From DATARH01 sp036268425 (GTDB lineage: Bacteria; Pseudomonadota; Alphaproteobacteria; ATCC43930; CGMCC-115725), in the NCBI GenBank assembly GCA_036268425.1, contig DATAUE010000149.1:124001-188000 (forward strand): a DNA stretch of 64,000 nucleotides, read 5' to 3'. A program made the translations under genes and the position numbers. The first letter of the stretch is position 1, and each line of letters starts with the position of its first letter. The notes beneath the pieces were generated by a model that was not told the DNA's origin, did not search any database, and worked only from the letters and a program-made list of their open reading frames with translations. Below, one piece after another: positions 16,313 to 23,688 of this stretch.

Positions 16313-17665
16313 GTGCAATCCACGCCGCACATCACGATTTCCTATCGCCGCGACGATTCCGGCGTCATCAGCGGACGCATCTTTGACCGGCTGGTCGGCC
16401 ATTACGGGCGGGAGGCGGTGTTTCGCGACATCGACAACATTCCCGCAGGCGTCGATTTCCGCAAGCACATCAATCAGATGCTCAATGCCAGCGATGTCGT
16501 GCTGGCGATTGTCGGGCCGCGCTGGGTCGGGCCATCGGAAACGCAAAACCGGCTCAGCAACGAGGCAGACCCGGTGCGCCTCGAAATCGAAGGCGCGCTT
16601 CGCAATGGTGCTCCGCTAATCCCGGTGCTGGTGCTCGGCGCGACCATGCCGATTGCCGATCAGCTTCCCGACTCACTCAAGGATTTTGCCTATCGCAATG
16701 CCGCGCAAATCGATTCCGGGCAGGATTTCGATATCCATATGGCGCGCCTGATCCGTGCCGTGGATGGCATTCTCGGGCGGGATGACGGCCGTAAACAGTC
16801 CGAGGCAGGGAAGGGCGCTACCGACGCGCCGCGGCCACGAACGGGAAACCGGGTGGTGCTTGCGGGTGGCGCCGTGCTGGTTGTCGCAGCGGCTGTGGCG
16901 GGGTTCGTATGGTTTGTCGGCGAGCGTCAGACGCCGGCACGGAACGAAGGTCCCACCGTCGCAACCAATATCGTCGCGCCGCCAGTCGCCGTACCGATCC
17001 AGCCGCCTCCGGCGCCAGCAGCGCCAACGCCCGCGCCGGCTCCACCCGCTGCTGTGGATGCCGAAATGCTGTTCTGGCAATCGATATCGAGCAGCAGCAA
17101 CCCTGCGGATTTCGAAGAATATCTGCGGCAATACCCGCAGGGCCGCTTTGCCGGGCTGGCGCACAATCGCATGCAGCGCCTGACGCCGCCGCCAGCCCCA
17201 CCGCTTCAGAATGAAACCGAAGCAAAGACGACGACGGCCATCCCCCCGTTGCCATTGCGCGCCGCGCTACGGTGCGGCGGCAACGCCGATGAGCGGGTAA
17301 TCCAGCCGGTCAAGCTGCTGTATCAGGCGATCAACACGCGGAATATCGATCTCTACGCCGCGCAATGGAGCGGTGACGGAGTCTACCGTGACCTGTCGAC
17401 CGGCACGGTCCGCACCAAGGCCGATAAAATCGCCGAACGACGAGCGCGGTTCACCACCTGGGAACAAGTGCGGCTGACAATGGACAGCGCCGCCGTCATC
17501 GAGCGTAATGCCGACAACGCGACGATCCGTATCGTTTATTCGATGCTGGTAAAGAGTTACGGCCGCTCGCCGATCATCCAGAATAATGTCAGCGAAGATT
17601 ATGTCGTGACCTGCGCCGAAGATGGCCGCTGGTTGATCCAGCAGAACATCGATGAGAACCGCTAA
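16313..17665 (+). CDS. Membrane-anchored TIR domain protein with C-terminal NTF2-like domain
   Basis: 450 residues, GTG start after GGGAG. Order: TIR domain (about 6-150; ITISYRRDDSGVISGRIFD, FRDIDNIPAGVDFRKHI, VVLAIVGPRWVG, VRLEIEGAL with a Glu near the expected catalytic position); one membrane helix (about 181-201); a Pro/Ala linker; a short motif EMLFWQSISSSSNPADFEEY then LRQYPQGRFAGLA (251-283), a module I associate with bacterial caspase-like proteins; and a C-terminal NTF2/SnoaL-like region from about 328 (VKLLYQAINTRNIDLYAAQW). TIR domains can cleave NAD+ or act as adaptors. Topology predicts a cytoplasmic TIR and a periplasmic C-terminus. Function is not established. Confidence 0.8.
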   Translation: MQSTPHITISYRRDDSGVISGRIFDRLVGHYGREAVFRDIDNIPAGVDFRKHINQMLNASDVVLAIVGPRWVGPSETQNRLSNEADPVRLEIEGALRNGAPLIPVLVLGATMPIADQLPDSLKDFAYRNAAQIDSGQDFDIHMARLIRAVDGILGRDDGRKQSEAGKGATDAPRPRTGNRVVLAGGAVLVVAAAVAGFVWFVGERQTPARNEGPTVATNIVAPPVAVPIQPPPAPAAPTPAPAPPAAVDAEMLFWQSISSSSNPADFEEYLRQYPQGRFAGLAHNRMQRLTPPPAPPLQNETEAKTTTAIPPLPLRAALRCGGNADERVIQPVKLLYQAINTRNIDLYAAQWSGDGVYRDLSTGTVRTKADKIAERRARFTTWEQVRLTMDSAAVIERNADNATIRIVYSMLVKSYGRSPIIQNNVSEDYVVTCAEDGRWLIQQNIDENR

Positions 17666-17689
17666 AAAAGAGGCGGCCGAAGCCGCCTC
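17664..17689 (-). terminator. Rho-independent terminator for the ThDP-enzyme transcript
   Basis: Perfect 8-bp stem GAGGCGGC / GCCGCCTC with a CGAA loop at 17670-17689, flanked on its left by six A residues that read as a U-run on the minus strand. It lies 26 bases past the ThDP-enzyme stop and also touches the end of the convergent TIR gene. Confidence 0.8.
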
Positions 17690-17714
17690 CCGCGTTGTCG
17701 CGTGTGTATGAACC

Positions 17715-19361
17715 TCAGGTCGAATAATCGGAGAACTGTACCGTGCCGGCGCGGGCGCGATAGTCGGTCTTGACGTTGACGAGGGCGACCATGCCGTCAT
17801 CGACTTTTTTCTGAGCGCGTTCCAAAGCGCCGCGGATGTCTTCCGGCTTTTCGACATACTCGCCGTAGCAGCCGAGGCCTTCCGCCATCTTGTCGTAGCG
17901 GGTGTAGCCGAGATCACGGCCGGGCTTGTTGCGCTCCGGGTCCGCGGTCCAGCCGCCATTGAGGCTGATCACCACGAGGATCGGGATCTTGTGGCGCACC
18001 GCCGTGTCGAGTTCCATCGCGTTGAGGCCGAACGAGCCGTCACCGTGGCAGCAGATGACCTGCGTGTTCGGCTTTGCCACCTTGGCGCCGACCGCGAACG
18101 GCAGCCCGACGCCCATCGTGCCGAAGGGCCCGGAATTGAGGCGATGACCCGGCTCGAACGTCGGCATCGTCTGGCGCCCGAAATTCAAGGTCTCCTGACC
18201 GTCCACGACGAGGATCGCGTCACGGTTCATGAAGTTCTTGACCTCTTCGAGCAGGCGGATCGGGTGGATGTCGCCATCGGTCGGATAGTTGCCGCCCGGG
18301 CCTGAGCGCTTGGCCGCTTCGCCATCGGCCAGCTTCTTCCGCCAACCCGTGAACCGATCGGCGGTCTTTGGGCCGATCGCGTCGATCAACTGCTGCAACA
18401 CCGACTTACAGTCGCCGACGATTGGAATATCGACACCGCGCGCCGACATGCCAAGTTCTTCGGCGTCGATCTCGATGCGCGCGATCTTGGCGTTGGCGCC
18501 AAAGCGCGGCGGTGCGGCGTGGCCGATGATGTAGTTCATGCGAGTGCCGAGCACGATGATCAGGTCGGCATCGCGGAACGCGGTCGAGCGCATCGTCAGG
18601 TACGAGTACGGATGATCGTCGGGCACGACGCCACGGCCCTGCGGGGTCGTGTAGAACGGAATGCCCGCCTTTTCGACAAACTGGCGCATCTCGTTCCAGG
18701 CCTGCGACCAGATCACGCCGCCACCCGACGCGATGATCGGCCGCTCCGCCTTGTTGATCGCATCGACCAGGGCATTGATCGCCTTGGGCTCGGCAAAGGG
18801 ACGGGCGCCGACGATCTTGCGGCCGGCATAGCTCCAATCGACTTCGCTCTCCTCGACCTTCTGGTAGAGGATGTCGCCCGGCCAATCGAGATAGACGGGT
18901 CCGGGCTTGCCGGTCATCGCCTTCTGGAAGGCGAAATTAATCTGCTGCGGGATGCGTTTAACGTTGTGTATGCGGTCGGCGTATTTCACGCAGCCGCGCA
19001 TGATCGCCATCTGGTCGATTTCCTGAAAGACCTGACGGCCGAACTGGCTGATCGGGCTGGAACCGCCAAATCCGATCACTGGGCAGCAATCGATCAGCGC
19101 GTTGGCAAGGCCGGTCGACAGGTTGATCGCAGCGGGGCCGGAGGCCGCCATGCACACGCCGGGCTTCTGCCGCAGCCGGCTATAGGCCTGCGCCGAAAAT
19201 GCCGCCGCCTGCTCGTGGCGAACGTCGATCATCCGGATGCCTTCCTGGATGCACTTTGCCTCGGCGTGCAGCATCGGGCCGCCCATGATGTAGAACACAT
19301 CTTCGACGCCTTCGGCCTTCAGGCATTTCGCCAGGATTTCCGAACCATTTAGCTGCGCCAT
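17715..19361 (-). CDS. ThDP-dependent oxalyl-CoA decarboxylase / 2-hydroxyacyl-CoA lyase-like enzyme
   Basis: About 548 residues. The ATG at 19361 follows GGGAG and gives a normal N-terminus (MAQLNGSEILAKCLKAEGVE); extending to 19619 would read through the REP element. Pyrimidine-binding domain: RHEQAAAFSAQAYSR with the ThDP-activating Glu. Middle domain: PIIASGGGVIWSQAW. PP domain: HGDGSFGLNAMELDTAVRH then VVISLNGGW, the GDG-N motif with Asn-Gly-Gly instead of Asn-Asn, as in the oxalyl-CoA decarboxylase/HACL group. Predicted reaction: decarboxylation of oxalyl-CoA to formyl-CoA, or reversible C1 cleavage of a 2-hydroxyacyl-CoA. A formyl-CoA-transferase-like gene lies upstream. Acetolactate synthase is less likely in this context. 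Confidence 0.75.
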   Translation of the reverse strand: MAQLNGSEILAKCLKAEGVEDVFYIMGGPMLHAEAKCIQEGIRMIDVRHEQAAAFSAQAYSRLRQKPGVCMAASGPAAINLSTGLANALIDCCPVIGFGGSSPISQFGRQVFQEIDQMAIMRGCVKYADRIHNVKRIPQQINFAFQKAMTGKPGPVYLDWPGDILYQKVEESEVDWSYAGRKIVGARPFAEPKAINALVDAINKAERPIIASGGGVIWSQAWNEMRQFVEKAGIPFYTTPQGRGVVPDDHPYSYLTMRSTAFRDADLIIVLGTRMNYIIGHAAPPRFGANAKIARIEIDAEELGMSARGVDIPIVGDCKSVLQQLIDAIGPKTADRFTGWRKKLADGEAAKRSGPGGNYPTDGDIHPIRLLEEVKNFMNRDAILVVDGQETLNFGRQTMPTFEPGHRLNSGPFGTMGVGLPFAVGAKVAKPNTQVICCHGDGSFGLNAMELDTAVRHKIPILVVISLNGGWTADPERNKPGRDLGYTRYDKMAEGLGCYGEYVEKPEDIRGALERAQKKVDDGMVALVNVKTDYRARAGTVQFSDYST

Positions 19362-19388
19362 CTCAACGTCTCCCACTGAATTTCTTCT

Positions 19389-19478
19389 GTCATTGCGAGG
19401 AGCGTAGCGACGAAGCAATCTCGGGCATGGTGCGCACCCGAGTTGGGATTGCCGCGTCGCTGCGCTCCTCGCAATGAC
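19389..19478. repeat. 90-bp REP-like imperfect palindrome
   Basis: The left arm (from 19389, GTCATTGCGAGGAGCG...) pairs with the right arm ending 19478 (...CGCTCCTCGCAATGAC) at 29 of 32 positions, with a second inner stem CTCGGG/CCCGAG. The arm sequence is a familiar dispersed extragenic repeat of many proteobacteria. It lies between the formyl-CoA-transferase-like and ThDP-enzyme genes and could form a strong mRNA hairpin. Confidence 0.85.
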
Positions 19479-19513
19479 ACCACTGGTAAAACAAATGACA
19501 CCACCGGCAAAAC
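19473..19513. repeat. Two 20-bp direct repeats at the edge of the REP element
   Basis: AATGACACCACTGGTAAAAC (19473-19492) and AATGACACCACCGGCAAAAC (19494-19513) differ at two positions. The first copy overlaps the outer arm of the palindrome, suggesting a short tandem duplication during insertion or replication slippage. Confidence 0.75.
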
Positions 19514-19515
19514 AG

Positions 19516-19541
19516 AAACGGCCCGCTTTCGCGGGCCGTTT
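19516..19541. terminator. Hairpin terminator after the formyl-CoA transferase-like gene
   Basis: AAACGGCCCGC, loop TTTC, GCGGGCCGTTT: a perfect 11-bp GC-rich stem, 14 bases past the transferase stop. The A/T ends make it usable in both directions. It implies the ThDP gene downstream is at least partly transcribed separately or by read-through. Confidence 0.7.
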
Positions 19542-19555
19542 TGTCCTGGTCGCGC

Positions 19556-20797
19556 CTAGTTGCCGATAATCTTCTCGGCACGCAATGCCTTGATGTCGCC
19601 TTCGCCCATCTGGAGCCAACTGGCGAACACTTCGTCGGTGTGCTGGCCGAGCTTGGGCGATGGCTTAAGCTCTGGCGGCTTGCCATCGAAGCGGACCGGC
19701 CAGGCCTCGCATTTCCAGTCGCCGTCGGGATGCTTCATGACCTGCATGATGCCACGCTTTTCGAAGCTCTCGTCGTTCTGCAGTTCGAGCGTGTCGTGCA
19801 CCGCGCCGGCCGGAACGCCCGCCGCGCCGATGATCTGCATCGCCTCTTCCTTGGTGTGGTTCTTGGTCCACTCCGTGAGGATTTCGTTGATGAAGCCTTC
19901 GTTCTTGTTGCGCTCCTCATTGGTCGCGAAGCGCGCGTCGCCGATCAGATCTTCGCGGCCGATGACCTTCAACAGGCGGTCCCAATGCTCGGGGTTGGCG
20001 CGGCTGCAAAAGATATAGACGTAGTCGTTGTAGCCGCCCGGCTTGCACGGATAGATGCCGCACGGGGCTGGCGCACCGGAGGTGCTCTGCGCACCCATGC
20101 GCGGCGCCGCCTGCTTGTTGCCGCCTTGCGCCATCACCGCGAACGAGGTGCGGATATAATGCATGACCGAATCCTGCATCGCCAGTTGCAGGCGGCGGCC
20201 TTTGCCGTTGACCTTCTTTTCGTAGAGCGCGCCGAGGACGCTGATCGCCATCACCATGCCGGTGCCGGTATCGCCGATCGTGCAACCGGGTTTGACGGGC
20301 GTCTGGCCGGGTTCGCCGGTGACGCTCATCGTGCCGCCGGCGGCCTGCGCGATCATGTCGAAGGCGAGGCTCTTTTCATAAGGGCTCCCTTCGCCAAAGC
20401 CCTTGACCTGGGCGTAGATGATGCCGGGGTTGATCTCCTTCAGCACATCATAGCCGAGCCCCAGGCGCTCGATCGTGCCGGGCGCGAGGTTTTCGATAAA
20501 CACGTCGGCCTTTTTGACCAGGTCCTTCACGAGCTGGATGCCGCGCGGGGTCTTGAGATCGACCGTCGCCGATTTCTTGTTGGCGTTGAGGATCTTGAAG
20601 TAGAACGAATCACTCGCCTTTGCATCGGTGCTGGCGATGCGCCGGCCCGGGTCGCCGCGGCTCGGGTTCTCGATCTTGACGACTTCGGCACCGAGCCACG
20701 CCATTGCCTCGGTGCAGGTCGGACCCGCCTCGAACTGGGTCAGATCGACCACCCGAACGCCTGCGAGGCAGTTAAGAGGTGCGTAATTTCCACTCAT
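19556..20797 (-). CDS. Class III CoA-transferase, formyl-CoA transferase-like (CaiB/BaiF family)
   Basis: 413 residues, standard for the family; ATG at 20797. Motifs: LAGVRVVDLTQFEAGPTCTE, VKIENPSRGDPGRR, VFIENLAPGTIERLGLGYD, and TIGDTGTGMVMAISVLGAL, whose Asp fits the catalytic aspartate that forms the acyl-anhydride intermediate, followed by QLAMQDSVMHYIR, close to the Frc pattern. Predicted to move CoA between formate/oxalate-type or related acids. It is upstream of the ThDP enzyme and downstream of an MFS gene, so the three may form an uptake-activation-cleavage pathway. The exact acid is unproven. Confidence 0.8.
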   Translation of the reverse strand: MSGNYAPLNCLAGVRVVDLTQFEAGPTCTEAMAWLGAEVVKIENPSRGDPGRRIASTDAKASDSFYFKILNANKKSATVDLKTPRGIQLVKDLVKKADVFIENLAPGTIERLGLGYDVLKEINPGIIYAQVKGFGEGSPYEKSLAFDMIAQAAGGTMSVTGEPGQTPVKPGCTIGDTGTGMVMAISVLGALYEKKVNGKGRRLQLAMQDSVMHYIRTSFAVMAQGGNKQAAPRMGAQSTSGAPAPCGIYPCKPGGYNDYVYIFCSRANPEHWDRLLKVIGREDLIGDARFATNEERNKNEGFINEILTEWTKNHTKEEAMQIIGAAGVPAGAVHDTLELQNDESFEKRGIMQVMKHPDGDWKCEAWPVRFDGKPPELKPSPKLGQHTDEVFASWLQMGEGDIKALRAEKIIGN

Positions 20798-20921
20798 TCC
20801 AGGGGTCTCCTCCCAACGCGGCGACGGCGCCGAACAACATTCAGGAAACGATAACGCAGATTTTATCCCAACGGAAATCGCTCATTTTCGCAGACTGTAA
20901 TGCATGGGCCGGCGGCCGCCA

Positions 20922-22181
20922 TTACTCGCCGGTCGCGGCGCGCGGTTCGAGGCTCGCGAGCGTGCGGCCGCGGGTTTCCGGTAACAGCAGCAGCATCAGG
21001 ATCATGATGCCGAAAGCCGTGGCGCTGCAGACCGCGATCGAGACGCCGAGCGGCATCACCTGGCTCAGAAAGCCGACCAACGTTGGGAAGAACGAGCCGA
21101 GCGCGCGCGCCGCATTGTAGCAGAATCCCTGCGCCGTGCCGCGCACCTCCGTCGGGAACAGTTCGGTCATGAACGGTCCCATCGGCGGAAATTTCATCAG
21201 CAGGATCACGTTGAGCGGGATGCCCAGCCAGAACAGCGCCGTGTTGTTCAGCGGCAGCAGCAGGAACAGCAGCACCATCACGAACGAGCCGACTGCCGAC
21301 CAGAAGAAGGTCCATTTGCGGCCGATCCCGTCGCTGAGATATGAGCCGATCAGGAACCCGGCCAGGGCGCCGAGAATCTGCACCAGCAGGAAGCCGCCGG
21401 TGCTGGTCGATGACAGGTTGCGGACGGTGCGCAGATAGGTTGGCATCCAGATGCCGATGGAATAGCCGCCGCCCTGAGCGCCAGCCACCATCAGCGTTAC
21501 CTTGACGGTGGTCCACAGATGCGGTCCGCGGAACGCGGCGAACAGATGCGACACGCCAACCGGCGCCTTCTCGCTGCGCGTCGCCTGGTAGATGTCCGCC
21601 TCCTCGATGTGACGCCGAATCCAGATGACGAAGACGGCCGGTATCAGCCCGATGCCGAACAGCACGCGCCACGCCAGCCATTCCGGCAGAAACCAGTAGA
21701 GCGCCGTGTAGGCCAGCGCCGAGGCGCCCCAGCCAACCGCCCAGCCGGTTTGCACGAGACCGACGGCGCGGCCGCGATATTTGTCACGGATCACCTCGCC
21801 CATCAGCACTGCTCCGGCAGCCCACTCGCCGCCAAAACCGAAGCCGTGCAACGCCCGCAGGATGAACAGCTGCTCGAAATTCTGCGCAAAGGCACAGAGG
21901 AAGGTGAAGATCGAGTACCAGAGAACCGTGATCTGCAGCATCTTCACGCGGCCATAGCGGTCCGCCAGCGTGCCCGAGAACCAGCCGCCCAGTGACGAAA
22001 TCAGCAGCGTCACCGTGCCGATCAGCCCGGCCTCGCCGCGCGACAGACCCCACAACCCGATGATGGTTGGAATGATGAAGCTGTACATCTGCACGTCGAA
22101 CGCATCGAGCGCCCAGCCGCCAAAACAGGCGCCCATCGTCTGGCGTTCTTTGGCGTTCAATTCACGAAGCCAGCTCAGCAT
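20922..22181 (-). CDS. MFS transporter, probably carboxylate/H+ symporter
   Basis: 419 residues, about 12 membrane segments. ATG at 22181 follows GGAGG. MFS motifs: GTLADRYGRVKMLQIT (loop 2-3 signature with D-R-x-G-R), GFGFGGEWAAGAVLMGEV, and DGIGRKWTFFW in the second half. The first segments (WALDAFDVQMYSFIIPTIIG) resemble the aromatic acid/sialate/lactate symporter groups. The genes that follow point to an organic-acid substrate. Its start lies 190 bp from the divergent carbonic-anhydrase gene. Confidence 0.88.
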   Translation of the reverse strand: MLSWLRELNAKERQTMGACFGGWALDAFDVQMYSFIIPTIIGLWGLSRGEAGLIGTVTLLISSLGGWFSGTLADRYGRVKMLQITVLWYSIFTFLCAFAQNFEQLFILRALHGFGFGGEWAAGAVLMGEVIRDKYRGRAVGLVQTGWAVGWGASALAYTALYWFLPEWLAWRVLFGIGLIPAVFVIWIRRHIEEADIYQATRSEKAPVGVSHLFAAFRGPHLWTTVKVTLMVAGAQGGGYSIGIWMPTYLRTVRNLSSTSTGGFLLVQILGALAGFLIGSYLSDGIGRKWTFFWSAVGSFVMVLLFLLLPLNNTALFWLGIPLNVILLMKFPPMGPFMTELFPTEVRGTAQGFCYNAARALGSFFPTLVGFLSQVMPLGVSIAVCSATAFGIMILMLLLLPETRGRTLASLEPRAATGE

Positions 22182-22370
22182 CCGTCTCCTCCCCCAACCC
22201 CTAGCACCAATCGCGGCCGGTTAATTTTCGCCCGGCCGCCGTTGCGCGCGATCTTAGACGCTTCGGCAGTCTCTGCCAGCGCCTCTTTCGGGGAGGTCGG
22301 CGCGGAGTTTATCGGCCGCCGCCGCGGCTGTAGGCTAGGCTGACGGCGTTTCAGCCGAGGAGTTCACCCG

Positions 22371-22928
22371 ATGAGCGGGCCTGTCATCCTGCCGTATCGC
22401 GAAATCCTGCCGCGTATCCACCCGACAGCGTTCATCGCGCCGGGCGTGGTGGTGATCGGCGATGTCGAGATCGGCGCGCATGCCAATATCTGGTTCAACG
22501 TCGTGATTCGCGGCGACGATGCGCCGATCCGCATCGGCGCCGGCGCGAACATTCAGGACGGTACGATCGTGCATGTCACCTACGACATCGGCGTCGCTGG
22601 CGGCGAGCATATTCCGTGCCTGATCGGGGAGGGGGTTGCCGTCGGGCATCTGGCGCTATTGCACGGCTGCACGATCGAACCCGGTGGGTTTGTCGGCATG
22701 AAAGCCTGCGTGATGGATCGCGCAATCGTCGAAAGCGGCGCGATGGTTGCGGCCGGCGCCGTCGTGACGCCACGCAAGATCGTCAAGGCCGGCGATCTCT
22801 GGGCGGGCACTCCGGCGCGTTTCTCTCGCGCGCTAAAGCCGGAAGAGGTCGAATACATGAAATGGGTGCCGGCGCATTATCGCCGGCTCGCGGCGGAGTA
22901 TCAACGGCAAGCATCACCGCCGGTGTAG
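22371..22928 (+). CDS. Gamma carbonic anhydrase family protein
   Basis: 185 residues forming a left-handed beta helix of hexapeptide repeats (IHPTAFIAPGVVVIGDVEIG, NIWFNVVIRGDDAPIRIG, NIQDGTIVHVT, VGHLALLHGC, AMVAAGAVVTPRKIV). His residues at TIVHVT and AVGHLALLHGC match the zinc ligands. The acidic proton-shuttle loop of archaeal Cam is missing, as in most bacterial homologues (PaaY/YrdA-like), so CO2 hydration may be weak. It is the first gene right of the divergent spacer and convergent with the methyltransferase. Confidence 0.9.
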   Translation: MSGPVILPYREILPRIHPTAFIAPGVVVIGDVEIGAHANIWFNVVIRGDDAPIRIGAGANIQDGTIVHVTYDIGVAGGEHIPCLIGEGVAVGHLALLHGCTIEPGGFVGMKACVMDRAIVESGAMVAAGAVVTPRKIVKAGDLWAGTPARFSRALKPEEVEYMKWVPAHYRRLAAEYQRQASPPV

Positions 22929-22934
22929 CCGTGG

Positions 22935-23669
22935 CTAACGCGGCGGCCGCCACAGCAGGAGATTGCGGACCAGATTATGTCGGCGCCACTCGGCGGACTT
23001 CGCGTAGACCTGCAGGCGGTAGAAGGGCAGGACGCCGGTCTGGCCGACCGGAAATGCCACGTCCGCCACCAGCCACGCACCCGCTGTTTCGAACAGTCGG
23101 CGATAGTCGTGGAAATATGAGAAGGGATAACCCTCAACCAGGGTGCCGTCGGCGCCTTCGGCGCGAGTGAGCCGTCCGGTTTCGGCATGCATGATTTCGT
23201 AGACGATCACGAGATCGGCGGCGGCGCGGACCAGCGCCGCAATCGCGGGCTCGGGAACCGGAATATGATCGATCACCGATACCGTATAGACGATGTCGAA
23301 AATATTTTCCGCCTGCGCGAGCAGCCATGCCTCGTCGCCGTCATGCAGTTCCAGGCCGAAGTTTTCGCGCCCCCATGCGGTGGCCGCCGGGTTGATGTCG
23401 ACTCCGGTCAGGCGGGCCGGTGTCAGATTGCGCAGCAGTGCGAGATTGCGGCCCGAGCCGCAGCCGAATTCGAGCACCGACGTCGGCTCAAAACTCGCGA
23501 CCGCTTCGACGACGAGGCTCGCGTACGGCTCCGGTCCGTTGTCGTAGGCAAACGGCTGGACCGTGCTGTTGACGTAAAATCGGCGCACACCCTCGGCGTC
23601 AGCGGAATCAATGCCGGGAGTGACCTCGACGGTGGGAAGGCCGCGGCCTGCGGCTCGGTTTTCGGTCAT
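22935..23669 (-). CDS. Class I SAM-dependent methyltransferase
   Basis: About 244 residues from the ATG at 23669; the longer ORF to 23975 runs back into phaC and is rejected. The SAM-binding motif I is SVLEFGCGSGRNLALLRNL, motif II GVDINPAATAWGRENF, and the post-I acidic region DIVYTVSVIDHIPVP. The N-terminus contains RRFYVNSTVQPFAYDNGPEP. The acceptor is unknown. It starts 20 bases after the phaC stop and may be cotranscribed with it. Confidence 0.83.
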   Translation of the reverse strand: MTENRAAGRGLPTVEVTPGIDSADAEGVRRFYVNSTVQPFAYDNGPEPYASLVVEAVASFEPTSVLEFGCGSGRNLALLRNLTPARLTGVDINPAATAWGRENFGLELHDGDEAWLLAQAENIFDIVYTVSVIDHIPVPEPAIAALVRAAADLVIVYEIMHAETGRLTRAEGADGTLVEGYPFSYFHDYRRLFETAGAWLVADVAFPVGQTGVLPFYRLQVYAKSAEWRRHNLVRNLLLWRPPR

Positions 23670-23688
23670 TCTGGCGCTCGTTGCGCGG

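Noticed and set aside
18519..19352. 277-codon plus-strand frame
   Set aside because: Antisense to the ThDP enzyme gene, no motif.
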